NCBI RefSeq assembly: GCF_018449605.1
Contig: NZ_JAAVUW010000009.1
Coordinates: 148,134-212,133, forward strand
Length of the DNA stretch: 64,000 nucleotides
Source: Luteibacter sp. dw_328
Lineage (GTDB): Bacteria > Pseudomonadota > Gammaproteobacteria > Xanthomonadales > Rhodanobacteraceae
Direction: 5' to 3'
Both the position numbers and the translations under genes were made by a program. The notes under the pieces were generated by a model that worked only from the letters and a program-made list of their open reading frames with translations, ran no database searches and was not told where the DNA came from. Below, in pieces: positions 45,368-54,130 of the stretch (its first letter is position 1; every line of letters begins with the position of its first letter).

Positions 45368-47770
45368 TCATTTTCCGAGGTTTTGCTGGAACAGCTCGTC
45401 GATGCGGCGGTATTCGTCGTACCAGGAATCGGCGTGGACGAAACCATGCCGCTCCAGCGGGTACAACGACATCCAGAAGTTCTTCTTGTGCAGCTCGATG
45501 AAACGCTGGTACAGGCGGACGGTGTCGCTGGCCAGCACGTTGTCGTCGATCAGGCCATGTTCCATCAGCAGCGGGTCGGACAGCTTGTCCGCATACATGA
45601 TGGGCGAGCTGGTCGCGTAGGCCTCGGGATCGAGCTGGGGATCGTTGAGGATGTTGGCCGAGTATTCGTGGTTGTAGCTGGTCCAGTCGGTGACCGGGCG
45701 CAGGGCCGCGCCGGCCGCGAACTCACCCGGGGCGCGCAGCAGCGCCATCAGGGTCATGAAGCCGCCGTAGCTGCCGCCATAGATACCCACTCGCTTGGGA
45801 TCCACGTGCTGGTTCTTCACCAGCCAGGCCTTGCCGTCGAGCAGGTCCTCGAGTTCGGGATGACCCATGTTGCGGTAGATCGCCGTGCGCCAGTCGCGGC
45901 CGTAACCCTTCGAGGCGCGGTAATCCATGTCGATCACGACATAACCGCGCTGCACCAGCAGGTTGTGGAACATCTGCTCGCGGAAGTACGCCGGGTAGGA
46001 CAGGTGCACGTTCTGCAGGTAGCCGGCACCGTGGACGAAGATCACCGCCGGGCGCAATGCCGCGGCCGAGCTGTCGGCCGGACCGTAGAACTTCGCCCAG
46101 ATGGTGCCCGCGCCATGGCTGGACGGCACCTGCACGATCTTCGGTGCCACCCACTCGCGCGCCTTGTAGGCGGCCTTGCGTGTGTCGGTCAACTCGCGAG
46201 CCGCCGAGCCGTCCACGCCGATCGTCGCCAGCTGGGACGGCACGTACGACGACGAGTGCAGCACGGCGAGCGAGCGGCCATCCGGCGACAGTGCGAAGTC
46301 GTCCAGGCCTTCGAACCTGGTGATGCGGGTCAGCGCGCCGCCGGTCGCCGGCACGCTGTAGATGTCATAGCTATACGGTGCGACCTGGTTGGTGCGCACG
46401 AAAAAGGTCGAACCATCCGGGCTGAGCACGGGGTGGTCGGTTTCAAAGCGGCCGCTGGTGATCGCCGTGGCCTTGCCGCCGAGCGGGCGCGTGTAGAGCT
46501 GGGCGAACCCGGATTCCTCGCTGAGGTACCAGAGGGTGCGGCCATCGCGCAGCCAGCCGAAGTCGTTGCCGTCCCAGTTGATCCAGGCCTTGTCGGTCAG
46601 GCGGTGCTGGCTGACCAGTGCATGCCTGTCGAAGTCGACGCTGGCGATCCAGCGGTCCTTGTTGTCGATCGCGCGCAACTGCACGGCCACGTTGTGACCG
46701 TCGTCGCTCCAGACGATGCCCGGGCTGTACTCGCCGTTGACGATGACGGGCCGGACCTTCGGTGCAGCCAGTGCGTCGGCACGGTCACCCTTGCCGTCCT
46801 TGCGCAGCGCGGCCACGGTCTTCGCACGGAGCTCGGCGAGCGGATCCTCGCCGATACCCGGGAGTTTCGCGGTGTCGAGCTCGAAGCTGGTGTGCGCACG
46901 GAGGTCGAGCAGCCGCAGGGACTGGGGTGCCGGATCGTTGCGGCCGACGTAGGCGCGCGTGGCCTCGGCTTCGGCATAGCCGGAGTCGGTGACGTAATGC
47001 GTGAGGTCGGCGATCTTGCCGCCATCGGCGTCCTTGGCCTGGGTAACCACCAGCATCCAGCGGCCGTCCGGCGACAACGAGGTATCGGTCACCGTGACGT
47101 TCTTGCCCAACCAGAACGGCTGCGGCGCCTGGCCCGGATCGGCGGCGGCCAGCGCCTCTGCGTCGGCCTTCATCGCATCGTCGTCCGCGCGCAGGCTGCG
47201 CAACGTCTTGAAGATGGCCTGCTGGTCGTCTTTCAGGTCATCGGACTTCGTCGCTTTCGGATCGTCCTTCTCTTCGAGCAGCGCGGCTGGCGTCACCGGG
47301 CCGCCGGCGACCGCGTAGGTGAACCAGGCGTTGCCACTTCGAAAGGAAAGCAGGCGGCCATCCAGGGAGAAGTGCGGGTCTCGCTCCTTCGCCGCCGACC
47401 GGGTCACCTGCACCGTGGCGCCCGTGCCGAGGTCACGCAGGAAGATGTCGCCGTGCCGGATAAAGGCCGCATGGCGGTGCTCGCGGTCGAACACCAGCTT
47501 GGTGCCATCGGCGCCCGCGGCGGCTTTCGGATCCAGTTGCACCGGCGTGCCACCGGTGGCTGCGACGCGGTAGAGATCGCGAACCGGCGTGCCGTCGTGC
47601 TTCAGCGAGTAGTACAGCTGTGTGCCGTCGACGCTCCAGTAAGCGTCTTCAACCGGTGCGCCGATCCAGTCCGGGTCGGCCATGATGGTTTCCATGTCCA
47701 GCGGCGGCGGCGCGGCGAAGGCCGGTGCGGTGGCTAGGATGGTAAGCAGGGCGGCGGCGAGTACGCGCAT
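45368..47770 (-). CDS. S9 family peptidase (prolyl oligopeptidase / DPP-IV-like), secreted
   Basis: Serine exopeptidase or oligopeptidase of 800 aa. Signal peptide 1-19 (LAAALLTILATAPAFA), a beta-propeller region (about 30-540, repeated VSPDG/SLDGR-type blades), then an alpha/beta-hydrolase domain with GGSYGGFMTLMALL (nucleophile S667), LIDDNV for the aspartate and LERHGFVHADSW for the histidine. Predicted periplasmic. ATG 47770 is chosen because the signal peptide begins there. It is divergent from a second S9 peptidase 83 bp away. Confidence 0.92.
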   Translation of the reverse strand: MRVLAAALLTILATAPAFAAPPPLDMETIMADPDWIGAPVEDAYWSVDGTQLYYSLKHDGTPVRDLYRVAATGGTPVQLDPKAAAGADGTKLVFDREHRHAAFIRHGDIFLRDLGTGATVQVTRSAAKERDPHFSLDGRLLSFRSGNAWFTYAVAGGPVTPAALLEEKDDPKATKSDDLKDDQQAIFKTLRSLRADDDAMKADAEALAAADPGQAPQPFWLGKNVTVTDTSLSPDGRWMLVVTQAKDADGGKIADLTHYVTDSGYAEAEATRAYVGRNDPAPQSLRLLDLRAHTSFELDTAKLPGIGEDPLAELRAKTVAALRKDGKGDRADALAAPKVRPVIVNGEYSPGIVWSDDGHNVAVQLRAIDNKDRWIASVDFDRHALVSQHRLTDKAWINWDGNDFGWLRDGRTLWYLSEESGFAQLYTRPLGGKATAITSGRFETDHPVLSPDGSTFFVRTNQVAPYSYDIYSVPATGGALTRITRFEGLDDFALSPDGRSLAVLHSSSYVPSQLATIGVDGSAARELTDTRKAAYKAREWVAPKIVQVPSSHGAGTIWAKFYGPADSSAAALRPAVIFVHGAGYLQNVHLSYPAYFREQMFHNLLVQRGYVVIDMDYRASKGYGRDWRTAIYRNMGHPELEDLLDGKAWLVKNQHVDPKRVGIYGGSYGGFMTLMALLRAPGEFAAGAALRPVTDWTSYNHEYSANILNDPQLDPEAYATSSPIMYADKLSDPLLMEHGLIDDNVLASDTVRLYQRFIELHKKNFWMSLYPLERHGFVHADSWYDEYRRIDELFQQNLGK

Positions 47771-47853
47771 CGAACGTTTCCCGGGTCTGGCAAATCGGTC
47801 GAGGATAGCGCGCCTTTGATACGCTCGGGTCCCCTCCACCGGAGTCGTCCCCC

Positions 47854-49956
47854 ATGCGCGTACTCGTTCCCCGCCTGCTCGCCGCGAGCCTGCTCGTTGC
47901 CTGCGGCGCCCACGCCGCTCCCACCAGCCCGCCGCCGACGCCGAAGCATGTGGTCGCCGAAACACTCGCCGGGCAGCCGGTGAACGATCCCTACCGCTGG
48001 CTGGAGAACCCGGACGCGGCGGACGTGACGGCGTGGATCGACGCGCAGAACGCCTATACCGAAGCGACCGTCGGCGCGATGCCGCTGGGCAAGGCGCTGA
48101 GCGCCCGCATCCGCGAACTGGCGATCACCTCGACCACCCGCTCGTCGCCCACGCTGGCCGGCGGCACCTTGTTCTATTTCGAGAACACGCCGCCGCAGCC
48201 GCAGCCCGTGCTGGTCGCCAAGGCCTGGCCGGATGGCCCCACCCGCACCCTTGTCGATCTCAACCAGGGTGATGGCAACACCGCCATCACTGAATACTGG
48301 CCGTCGCCGAGCGGCCGTTATCTTGCCTACGGCACGGCCGAAGGCGGCAGCGAGCTGACCACCATCCATATCCTCGACACCACCAGCGGCAAGCCGTTGG
48401 GCGATGTCCTGCCCCTGGCCGGCGGTGGCACGACACCCCAGGCGCTGGCCTGGGATGCCGACGAGAAGGGCGTGACCTACGCGCGCTTCGAAACGCCGAA
48501 GGCCGGTCAGGCCCTGCGCGAGTTCGATGCCGTGCTCGCGCACCACACGATCGGGGAGCCGGCCAGCAAGGACCGCACGGTGTTCGGCAAGGGTTACTCG
48601 CACGTCGCCGAGTACATCCTGCTCGAAGGCAGCGCGGGCAAGTCCGTCGCACTGCTCGCCAACGAAGGCGATGGCGGCCCGGCCGAGGTGTACCTGCGCG
48701 AAGGCAAGGGCTCCTTTGCCCGCGTACTCGGCCACGACGCGGACGCGCGCTCGGCCGCGTGGGTGGGTGACCGCCTTTTCGTGGTCAGCTTCGCCGGTGC
48801 GCCGCGGGGCAAGATCGTCGCGGTAGGGGCGGGCGGCAAGACCACGCCCGTGCTCGAACAAGGCGAGGGCGCGATCCAGCGCGTGACCCCGCTCGGTGAC
48901 GGCTTCCTGGTCGTGCGCAGCGCGGGTCCCGACTGGTGGGCCGACCAGTACGACGCAAAGGCAGGCTTCGTTCGTCGCGTACCGCTACCCGCCACGGGTG
49001 TCACTATCAGCGGCATCGCCTCCGAGTCCGGCCAGAACAAGGCGCTGATTTCCTACGTCGGCTGGACCACGCCGACCCATTGGGCGGAGTACGACGGCGC
49101 CAGCGGTTCGCTGAAGACCATCTTCGAAGTGAAGCCCGCCGCCGACTATTCGAAGGTCCGCGTGACCCGCGTGGACGGCGTCTCGAAGGACGGCAGCAAG
49201 GTCCCGGTCACCGTGATCTCGATGGACGGCATCACGCCGAACGGCAAGCGCCCGACCATCCTCTATAGCTACGGTGGCTTCGGCATTCCGGTGACGCCGG
49301 GCTTTGTCGGCGCCAACCTCGCGTGGCTCGAGCGTGGCGGCGTCCTGGCTTACGCCAACATCCGCGGCGGCAACGAGTTCGGCGAAGCCTGGCACGAACA
49401 GGGCCAGAAGCTGCACAAGCAGAACGTGTTCGACGACTTCTACGCCGCGGCGCAGGCCATGGTTTCCTCGAAGTGGACCGACACGAAGCACCTCGGCATC
49501 CTCGGCGGCAGCAACGGCGGCCTGTTGATGGGCGCAGCACTCACCCAGCATCCGGAGCAGTATCGCGCCGTGGTCGGAGCCGTCGGTATTTACGACGTGC
49601 CGCGCCACGAAACCGCATTCGCGAATGGTCCGTACAACGTGAGCGAGTACGGCACCGTGAAGGACGATGCGCAAGCAAAAGCCACCCTGGCGTGGTCGCC
49701 ATTGCACAACGTGAAGAAGGGGACGGCGTACCCGGCCGTGCTGCTGACCACCGGTGCCAACGACCCGCGTGTCGCTCCGTGGCAGTCACGCAAGTTCGCC
49801 GCGGCGTTGCAGGACGCAAGCACGTCCGGGCAGCCCGTGTTGCTGCTGACGCGCATGAATGCCGGGCATGGTATTGGTGCGCCTTTCAGCCAGCGTGTGG
49901 GTAATGCGGCGTTGTCGATGACGTTCTTCGCCACCGAGCTTGGGCTCGGCGAGTAA
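47854..49956 (+). CDS. Prolyl oligopeptidase, S9A family, exported
   Basis: Serine oligopeptidase of 700 aa cutting short peptides after proline. Signal peptide 1-21 (LLAASLLVACGAHA; the C could also be a lipobox cysteine, LVAC), N-terminal POP segment VNDPYRWLENPDAADV, seven-bladed propeller, then catalytic domain with LGGSNGGLLMG (S553), GANDPRVAPWQSRKF (D637) and NAGHG (H672). All three catalytic residues are intact. It is divergent from the other S9 peptidase; a repeat pair follows it. Confidence 0.92.
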   Translation: MRVLVPRLLAASLLVACGAHAAPTSPPPTPKHVVAETLAGQPVNDPYRWLENPDAADVTAWIDAQNAYTEATVGAMPLGKALSARIRELAITSTTRSSPTLAGGTLFYFENTPPQPQPVLVAKAWPDGPTRTLVDLNQGDGNTAITEYWPSPSGRYLAYGTAEGGSELTTIHILDTTSGKPLGDVLPLAGGGTTPQALAWDADEKGVTYARFETPKAGQALREFDAVLAHHTIGEPASKDRTVFGKGYSHVAEYILLEGSAGKSVALLANEGDGGPAEVYLREGKGSFARVLGHDADARSAAWVGDRLFVVSFAGAPRGKIVAVGAGGKTTPVLEQGEGAIQRVTPLGDGFLVVRSAGPDWWADQYDAKAGFVRRVPLPATGVTISGIASESGQNKALISYVGWTTPTHWAEYDGASGSLKTIFEVKPAADYSKVRVTRVDGVSKDGSKVPVTVISMDGITPNGKRPTILYSYGGFGIPVTPGFVGANLAWLERGGVLAYANIRGGNEFGEAWHEQGQKLHKQNVFDDFYAAAQAMVSSKWTDTKHLGILGGSNGGLLMGAALTQHPEQYRAVVGAVGIYDVPRHETAFANGPYNVSEYGTVKDDAQAKATLAWSPLHNVKKGTAYPAVLLTTGANDPRVAPWQSRKFAAALQDASTSGQPVLLLTRMNAGHGIGAPFSQRVGNAALSMTFFATELGLGE

Positions 49957-49958
49957 AA

Positions 49959-50028
49959 GCATCGCCGATGAATCGGCTCCTACCAAGCAAGGCGGACCCC
50001 GCACGGTAGGAGCCGATTCATCGGCGAA
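49959..50028. repeat. Paired palindromic repeat after the S9A peptidase gene
   Basis: Two inverse GATGAATC-type units about 20 bp apart, starting only three bases after the stop codon. Likely 3'-end structure for the peptidase mRNA. Confidence 0.85.
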
Positions 50029-50065
50029 AGGGTGCTCGCGATAACACTCAAACAAGGAAGCCTTC

Positions 50066-50470
50066 GTGATCGTCTCGGACCTGTTCACCCTGCCCGCCTT
50101 CGTGGCGTATCTCGCTCTGGGCATCTTCTACTTCGTCGCCTTCGTGGTGACCTACATCTGGATCACGCCGCAACGCGAGATGGCGTTGATCCGTGATGGC
50201 AACCTCTCGGCGGCGATCAGCCTCGGCGGCGCGGCGCTGGGCTTCGTGCAGCCGCTGGCCAGTGCCATCGCGCACAGCGTGAATCTCACCGACCTTGCCC
50301 TGTGGGGGCTGGTCGCATGGGTCGTGCAGTTGCTGACCCACTTTGTCCTGCGACTGCTCGTCCGCAACCTGCGCCAGAAAATCGAAGAGGACGTGAGGTC
50401 GGTCGCTCTTTTCGTCGCGATCGTCGCGATATGCGTCGGCGCGCTGAATGCCGCCGCGATGTCCTACTGA
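50066..50470 (+). CDS. DUF350-family membrane protein (YjfL-like)
   Basis: 134-aa inner-membrane protein with four hydrophobic segments (for example AYLALGIFYFVAFVVTYIWI, residues 13-32). ALIRDGNLSAAISLGGAALGF is the DUF350 signature. The start is GTG with AAGGA eight bases upstream. It is followed by a DUF1190 gene and an ATP-grasp gene, the same trio as E. coli yjfL-yjfM-yjfC. Function unknown; it may anchor or assist the ligase system. Confidence 0.88.
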   Translation: MIVSDLFTLPAFVAYLALGIFYFVAFVVTYIWITPQREMALIRDGNLSAAISLGGAALGFVQPLASAIAHSVNLTDLALWGLVAWVVQLLTHFVLRLLVRNLRQKIEEDVRSVALFVAIVAICVGALNAAAMSY

Positions 50471-50480
50471 GGCAACCGCC

Positions 50481-50963
50481 ATGGAAAAGGACACGAAGTC
50501 GACGTCTATCGCCCCGCAGAAGGATGCGGCATTCAAACCCGCGACAGGGTACCGACATCCTTCCTTCTACCCACAGAAGGAACCACTGACGCGCAAGCGA
50601 ACCGTCGCGATCACCCTGGGCGTGCTGGGCGCCGCCGCGGTGGGCTTCGCCACGCTCGGCGGCAAGGACGTGCAGCGCAACAGTTACAACTCGCAGGAAG
50701 ACTGCGAGCACGACTACGCCACCGGTCAGTGCACGCGCGACCAGGCGGTCGGCGGCACAGGCTATGCGGGCGGTGGTGGGTACCACTATTACGGCCCGTG
50801 GTATCGCAGTGACTGGCGCAATGGTCCGATCAAGGGCGATCCTGGCCCGGGCCGGAGCTACGCCTCCGGGTCCGGCTTCACCGGCCATGGTCCGTCCGGA
50901 TTCGACTTCGGCAGCCGTGGTGGCTTCGGCTCGAGCGGCCGTGTCTCCGCGCGGGGCGGCTGA
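50481..50963 (+). CDS. DUF1190-family protein (YgiB/YjfM-like)
   Basis: 160-aa protein with one TM helix (VAITLGVLGAAAVGFATLGG, about 41-60) and a C-terminal half rich in Gly, Ser and Tyr (GTGYAGGGGYHYYGPWY, then GFDFGSRGGFGSSGRV). The NSQEDCEHDY-like segment with paired cysteines (NSYNSQEDCEHDYATGQC) is the conserved block of the family. GAGG is nine bases before ATG 50481. Its TGA overlaps the ATG of the ligase gene (TGATG), so translation is coupled. The glycine-rich tail could be a substrate of the ligase; this is speculation. Confidence 0.85.
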   Translation: MEKDTKSTSIAPQKDAAFKPATGYRHPSFYPQKEPLTRKRTVAITLGVLGAAAVGFATLGGKDVQRNSYNSQEDCEHDYATGQCTRDQAVGGTGYAGGGGYHYYGPWYRSDWRNGPIKGDPGPGRSYASGSGFTGHGPSGFDFGSRGGFGSSGRVSARGG

Positions 50964-52063
50964 TGCGTCGCGACATCATTGCGCCACGCGAAGGTTGGCA
51001 GGACAAAGTCGAGGCGCTTGGTTTCGGCTTCCATACGATCGACGGCCAGGCCTACTGGCGTGAGGATGCGTGCTACGTATTCGACGAAGCCGCCGTGGAT
51101 ACGCTCGAAGCGGCGACAGCCGAGTTGCACGGCCTCTGCCTCGATGCCGTCGACCGCATCGTCCGCGCCGGTCGTTACGCCGACCTCGGCCTCGATGATC
51201 GCGCCGCGCAACTGATCGAGCGTAGCTGGTTCGATCGCGATCCGGCCTTGTATGGCCGTATGGACCTGTCTTTCGACGGACGCTCGCCGCCGAAGCTTCT
51301 CGAGTACAACGCCGACACCCCGACCTCGCTGTTCGAAGCCTCGGTGGTGCAGTGGTACTGGCTGGAAGAGGTCGCCCCTGACGCGGACCAGTTCAACTCG
51401 ATCCACGAGAAGTTGATCGAACGATGGCGTGTTGTCGGGGGTGGCCCGCGCGTGCACTTCGCCGCGTGCTACGACAACCCCGAAGACGCGACGACGTGCG
51501 ACTACCTGCTGGACACCTGCACGCAGGCAGGGCACGCGGTAGATGCCCTCGACATCGAATCGATCGGCTGGTCCGGCAAGGCGTTCATCGACCTGGCCGA
51601 CCGTCCGATCGACCGCCTGTTCAAGCTGTATCCGTGGGAGTGGCTCATGAGCGAGGCCTTCGCCCAGCATATTCCCGCGAGCGGCACGCGGTGGATCGAG
51701 CCGCCGTGGAAAATGTTGCTCTCCAATAAGGCCATCCTGCCCATCCTCTGGGAATACTTTCCGCGGCATCCGAACCTGCTGCCTGCGAGCCGGCGTCGCG
51801 AGGATGTCGAGGGCGCGGTGGTCGGGAAGCCGTATTGGGGACGGGAGGGCGAGGGCATCGTGGTGCTTGCCGCTGGCGAGCGCGCTGACGCCAAACCCTT
51901 CCAGGTTTATCAGTCTCTCGCGCCGCTACCGGTATTCGATGGCCGTCATGCCCTGGTCGGCTCGTGGGTGATCGGCGACGAACCGGCAGGTATCGGGATA
52001 CGCGAGGACGACGATCGTATTACCCGTAACACGAGCTGTTTCGTGCCTCATTTGTTTCGCTGA
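50963..52063 (+). CDS. Glutathionylspermidine synthase-like ATP-grasp ligase (YgiC/YjfC family)
   Basis: Putative acid-amine ligase of 366 aa, matching the synthetase half of glutathionylspermidine synthase without the amidase half. LLEYNADTPTSLFEAS (about residues 112-127), FKLYPWEWLMSEAF, WIEPPWKMLLSNKAILPILW, VVGKPYWGREGEGI (ATP-grasp loop) and GSWVIGDEPAGIGIREDD are family blocks, including the expected metal and phosphate contacts. It probably joins a carboxylate and an amine using ATP; the substrates are unknown. Coupled to the DUF1190 gene. Confidence 0.9.
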   Translation: MRRDIIAPREGWQDKVEALGFGFHTIDGQAYWREDACYVFDEAAVDTLEAATAELHGLCLDAVDRIVRAGRYADLGLDDRAAQLIERSWFDRDPALYGRMDLSFDGRSPPKLLEYNADTPTSLFEASVVQWYWLEEVAPDADQFNSIHEKLIERWRVVGGGPRVHFAACYDNPEDATTCDYLLDTCTQAGHAVDALDIESIGWSGKAFIDLADRPIDRLFKLYPWEWLMSEAFAQHIPASGTRWIEPPWKMLLSNKAILPILWEYFPRHPNLLPASRRREDVEGAVVGKPYWGREGEGIVVLAAGERADAKPFQVYQSLAPLPVFDGRHALVGSWVIGDEPAGIGIREDDDRITRNTSCFVPHLFR

Positions 52064-52069
52064 CTTCGC

Positions 52070-52270
52070 TTAACGATGTGGCGGGTCGTACATTAAGGTG
52101 ACGTAGTAAGTGACGCGGCCGGCCGGATTCTCGCGGCGAAAACTCGCGAAAACGAACGCGTCGGATGGCTGTTTGAACGGCGCCATCTGTGACTTGCCCG
52201 TCACCTGTACATTCCCTCCGGCGACACTGCCGACCAGATCGGGTGTGGTTCGGTTGATCGTCAAGAGCAT
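52070..52270 (-). CDS. Possible small protein or gene remnant
   Basis: Open frame of 66 codons starting MLLTINRTTPDLVGSVAGG with codon use similar to neighbouring genes and a plausible strand-rich product (VTYYVTLMYDPPHR at the end). Its 5' end abuts a dispersed repeat (52267-52292), and no ribosome site is evident, so it may be the 3' remnant of a gene cut by repeat insertion. Not recognised; convergent with the ligase gene. Confidence 0.3.
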   Translation of the reverse strand: MLLTINRTTPDLVGSVAGGNVQVTGKSQMAPFKQPSDAFVFASFRRENPAGRVTYYVTLMYDPPHR

Positions 52271-52292
52271 CGCCGATGAATCGGCTCCCACA
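52267..52292. repeat. Dispersed palindromic repeat, single unit
   Basis: CGCCGATGAATCGGCTCCCA unit in the interval between the ligase gene and the esterase gene, at the edge of the possible gene remnant. Confidence 0.8.
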
Positions 52293-52349
52293 TGGAGCTA
52301 CCGCGAGTGCCGTGTAACATAATCGATTCTCGCACCCCGGAGTTCTCAC

Positions 52350-53018
52350 ATGCCCTTGCCCACCGTCGAAACCGAAACGAAGCCGTCGCCGACCTGGTCG
52401 GTCATCTGGCTGCATGGCCTCGGCGCCGACGGCAACGACTTCGCACCCATCGTGCCGGAGCTGGTCGACGCAAGCTGGCCCGGCGTGCGCTTCGTCTTCC
52501 CGCACGCGCCGGTGCGTGCGGTGACGGTCAACAACGGTGCACCCATGCGCGCGTGGTACGACATCAAGGGGCTTGCCATCGCGGACAAACAGGATGCCGA
52601 AGGCATCCGTGCCTCCATCGATGAAGTCGAAGCCTTGATTGCGCGCGAGGAAGAACGCGGTGTGCCTGCCTCGCGCATCATCCTCGCCGGTTTCTCGCAG
52701 GGCGGGGCCATGGCGCTCTCGGCGGGGCTTCGTCACCGCGAGACACTCGCTGGCCTTTTGATCCTCTCAGCCTATCTGCCCTTGCACGAGACCATCGAAG
52801 CCGAGCGCAGCGGGTCGAACCACGCCACGCCGATCTTCTGGGGCCATGGCAGCGCCGATCCCATCGTGCCGATGGCGTTGGGCGAGATGTCGCGGCAGGC
52901 GCTCGAGTCGCTCGGCCATCGCATCGACTGGCACAGCTACCCGATGGCGCACCAGGTCAGCCTGCCCGAGATCGCCGATGTGCGCGCCTGGCTGACGGAG
53001 CGCTTCGCCGCCGCGTGA
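52350..53018 (+). CDS. Carboxylesterase / lysophospholipase-like alpha/beta hydrolase
   Basis: Cytoplasmic esterase of 222 aa of the acyl-protein-thioesterase and carboxylesterase family. IWLHGLGADGNDF (residues 19-31) forms the oxyanion region, GFSQG at 114-118 contains nucleophile S116, HGSADPIVP has D170 and YPMAHQVS has H201, completing the triad. Length matches the roughly 220-aa family. Natural ester substrate unknown. It precedes algZ by 44 bp on the same strand. Confidence 0.93.
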   Translation: MPLPTVETETKPSPTWSVIWLHGLGADGNDFAPIVPELVDASWPGVRFVFPHAPVRAVTVNNGAPMRAWYDIKGLAIADKQDAEGIRASIDEVEALIAREEERGVPASRIILAGFSQGGAMALSAGLRHRETLAGLLILSAYLPLHETIEAERSGSNHATPIFWGHGSADPIVPMALGEMSRQALESLGHRIDWHSYPMAHQVSLPEIADVRAWLTERFAAA

Positions 53019-53062
53019 TCGCGTGTGCGGCGGGGTGAGCAGGCATCCGGCATACTCGCCGC

Positions 53063-54130
53063 ATGCCCGCCACCCCCTCCGAAACGACCCGCGTTCCGCG
53101 CCCACCGTCGGCGCCGTTACCTGATTTCTGCAGCCTGCCGGTGTTGTTCGCCTTGCTCGTGGTGGGCGCGCTGACCGTGACCGTCATGTGGCTGGCCCCC
53201 GGCGGGACGGGCACGCTTCGCGATTACTGCATTGCCGTGCTCTTCACCAGCTGGCTCTCAGTGCTGCTGACCGTGGCGCTGTGCAAGCTGCGCGGCGGCA
53301 TGCAACGACTGCCCGGCCTGCTGCCTTATGCGGCGGTCTGGCTCCTGCTGGTCGCTACCGTCGGGATCAGCGCGGCGGTGTTGGGGTGGATGGACCACGG
53401 TCTTGCGATCGGCATCACTCCCCGGCCAACGATCCACTTCGTCCGCGACAGCGTGGTCGCCACCGGGCTGCTCGGCGCGGGGCTGCTGCGCTACTTCTTC
53501 GTTGTCGCGCAGTGGCAGGTTCGCCTGGCCGCCGAGGCACAGGCACAGGTGGCCGCCCTGCAGGCGCGTATCCGTCCGCATTTCCTGTTCAACAGCATGA
53601 ACGCCGTGGCCGCCCTGATCCGGGTCGATCCCGACGCGGCGGAGCGCACCGTCGAAAACCTTGCCGAGCTGTTTCGTGCGGCCCTGGGTAGCGACACGGA
53701 GTCCATCGGCACGCTCGGCGACGAGTGGATGCTCGTCGACCGTTACCTTGAGATCGAAGCGTTACGCCTCGGCCATCGACTGCGGGTGGAACGCGACATC
53801 GACGTACCGCCCGAGCTGCCCATGCCACGCATGCTCCTGCAGCCACTGGTGGAGAATGCCATCCGCCACGGCGTGCAACCGAGCCGCAGCGGTGGCACGA
53901 TCCGCCTTGGCGGGAGCAGGGTACCCGGCGGCGTCGAGATCGTCGTCGACAATCCGATCGCCGATGGTGCACCCACACCCGGCACCGGGCACGGCTTGCG
54001 CAACGTACGCGAGCGCGTCCGCTTTCACTACGGCGAGCGCGCCAGCGTGAGGGTGGACACCGTGGCCGACCGTTTCATCGTGACCGTTTTCCTGCCGGAG
54101 TCCGCGAATGCGCGTGCTGATCGCCGATGA
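53063..54130 (+). CDS. algZ: LytS/AlgZ-type sensor histidine kinase
   Basis: Membrane sensor kinase of 355 aa. Four TM helices (about 27-45, 55-75, 84-107, 127-148) precede the unusual His_kinase domain with RPHFLFNSMNAVAALI (H173) and an ATPase domain with MLLQPLVENAIRHGVQPS and GTGHGLRNVRERV. This domain plan and the neighbours algR and hemC match algZ (fimS)-algR of Pseudomonas and Xanthomonadales. It overlaps algR by 23 bp. Signals and targets here are not known. Confidence 0.9.
   Translation: MPATPSETTRVPRPPSAPLPDFCSLPVLFALLVVGALTVTVMWLAPGGTGTLRDYCIAVLFTSWLSVLLTVALCKLRGGMQRLPGLLPYAAVWLLLVATVGISAAVLGWMDHGLAIGITPRPTIHFVRDSVVATGLLGAGLLRYFFVVAQWQVRLAAEAQAQVAALQARIRPHFLFNSMNAVAALIRVDPDAAERTVENLAELFRAALGSDTESIGTLGDEWMLVDRYLEIEALRLGHRLRVERDIDVPPELPMPRMLLQPLVENAIRHGVQPSRSGGTIRLGGSRVPGGVEIVVDNPIADGAPTPGTGHGLRNVRERVRFHYGERASVRVDTVADRFIVTVFLPESANARADRR

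Noticed and set aside
45383..47737. 784-codon open frame on the plus strand opposite the S9 peptidase
   Set aside because: The minus strand has an intact signal peptide and catalytic triad. The plus frame is a GC-driven shadow.
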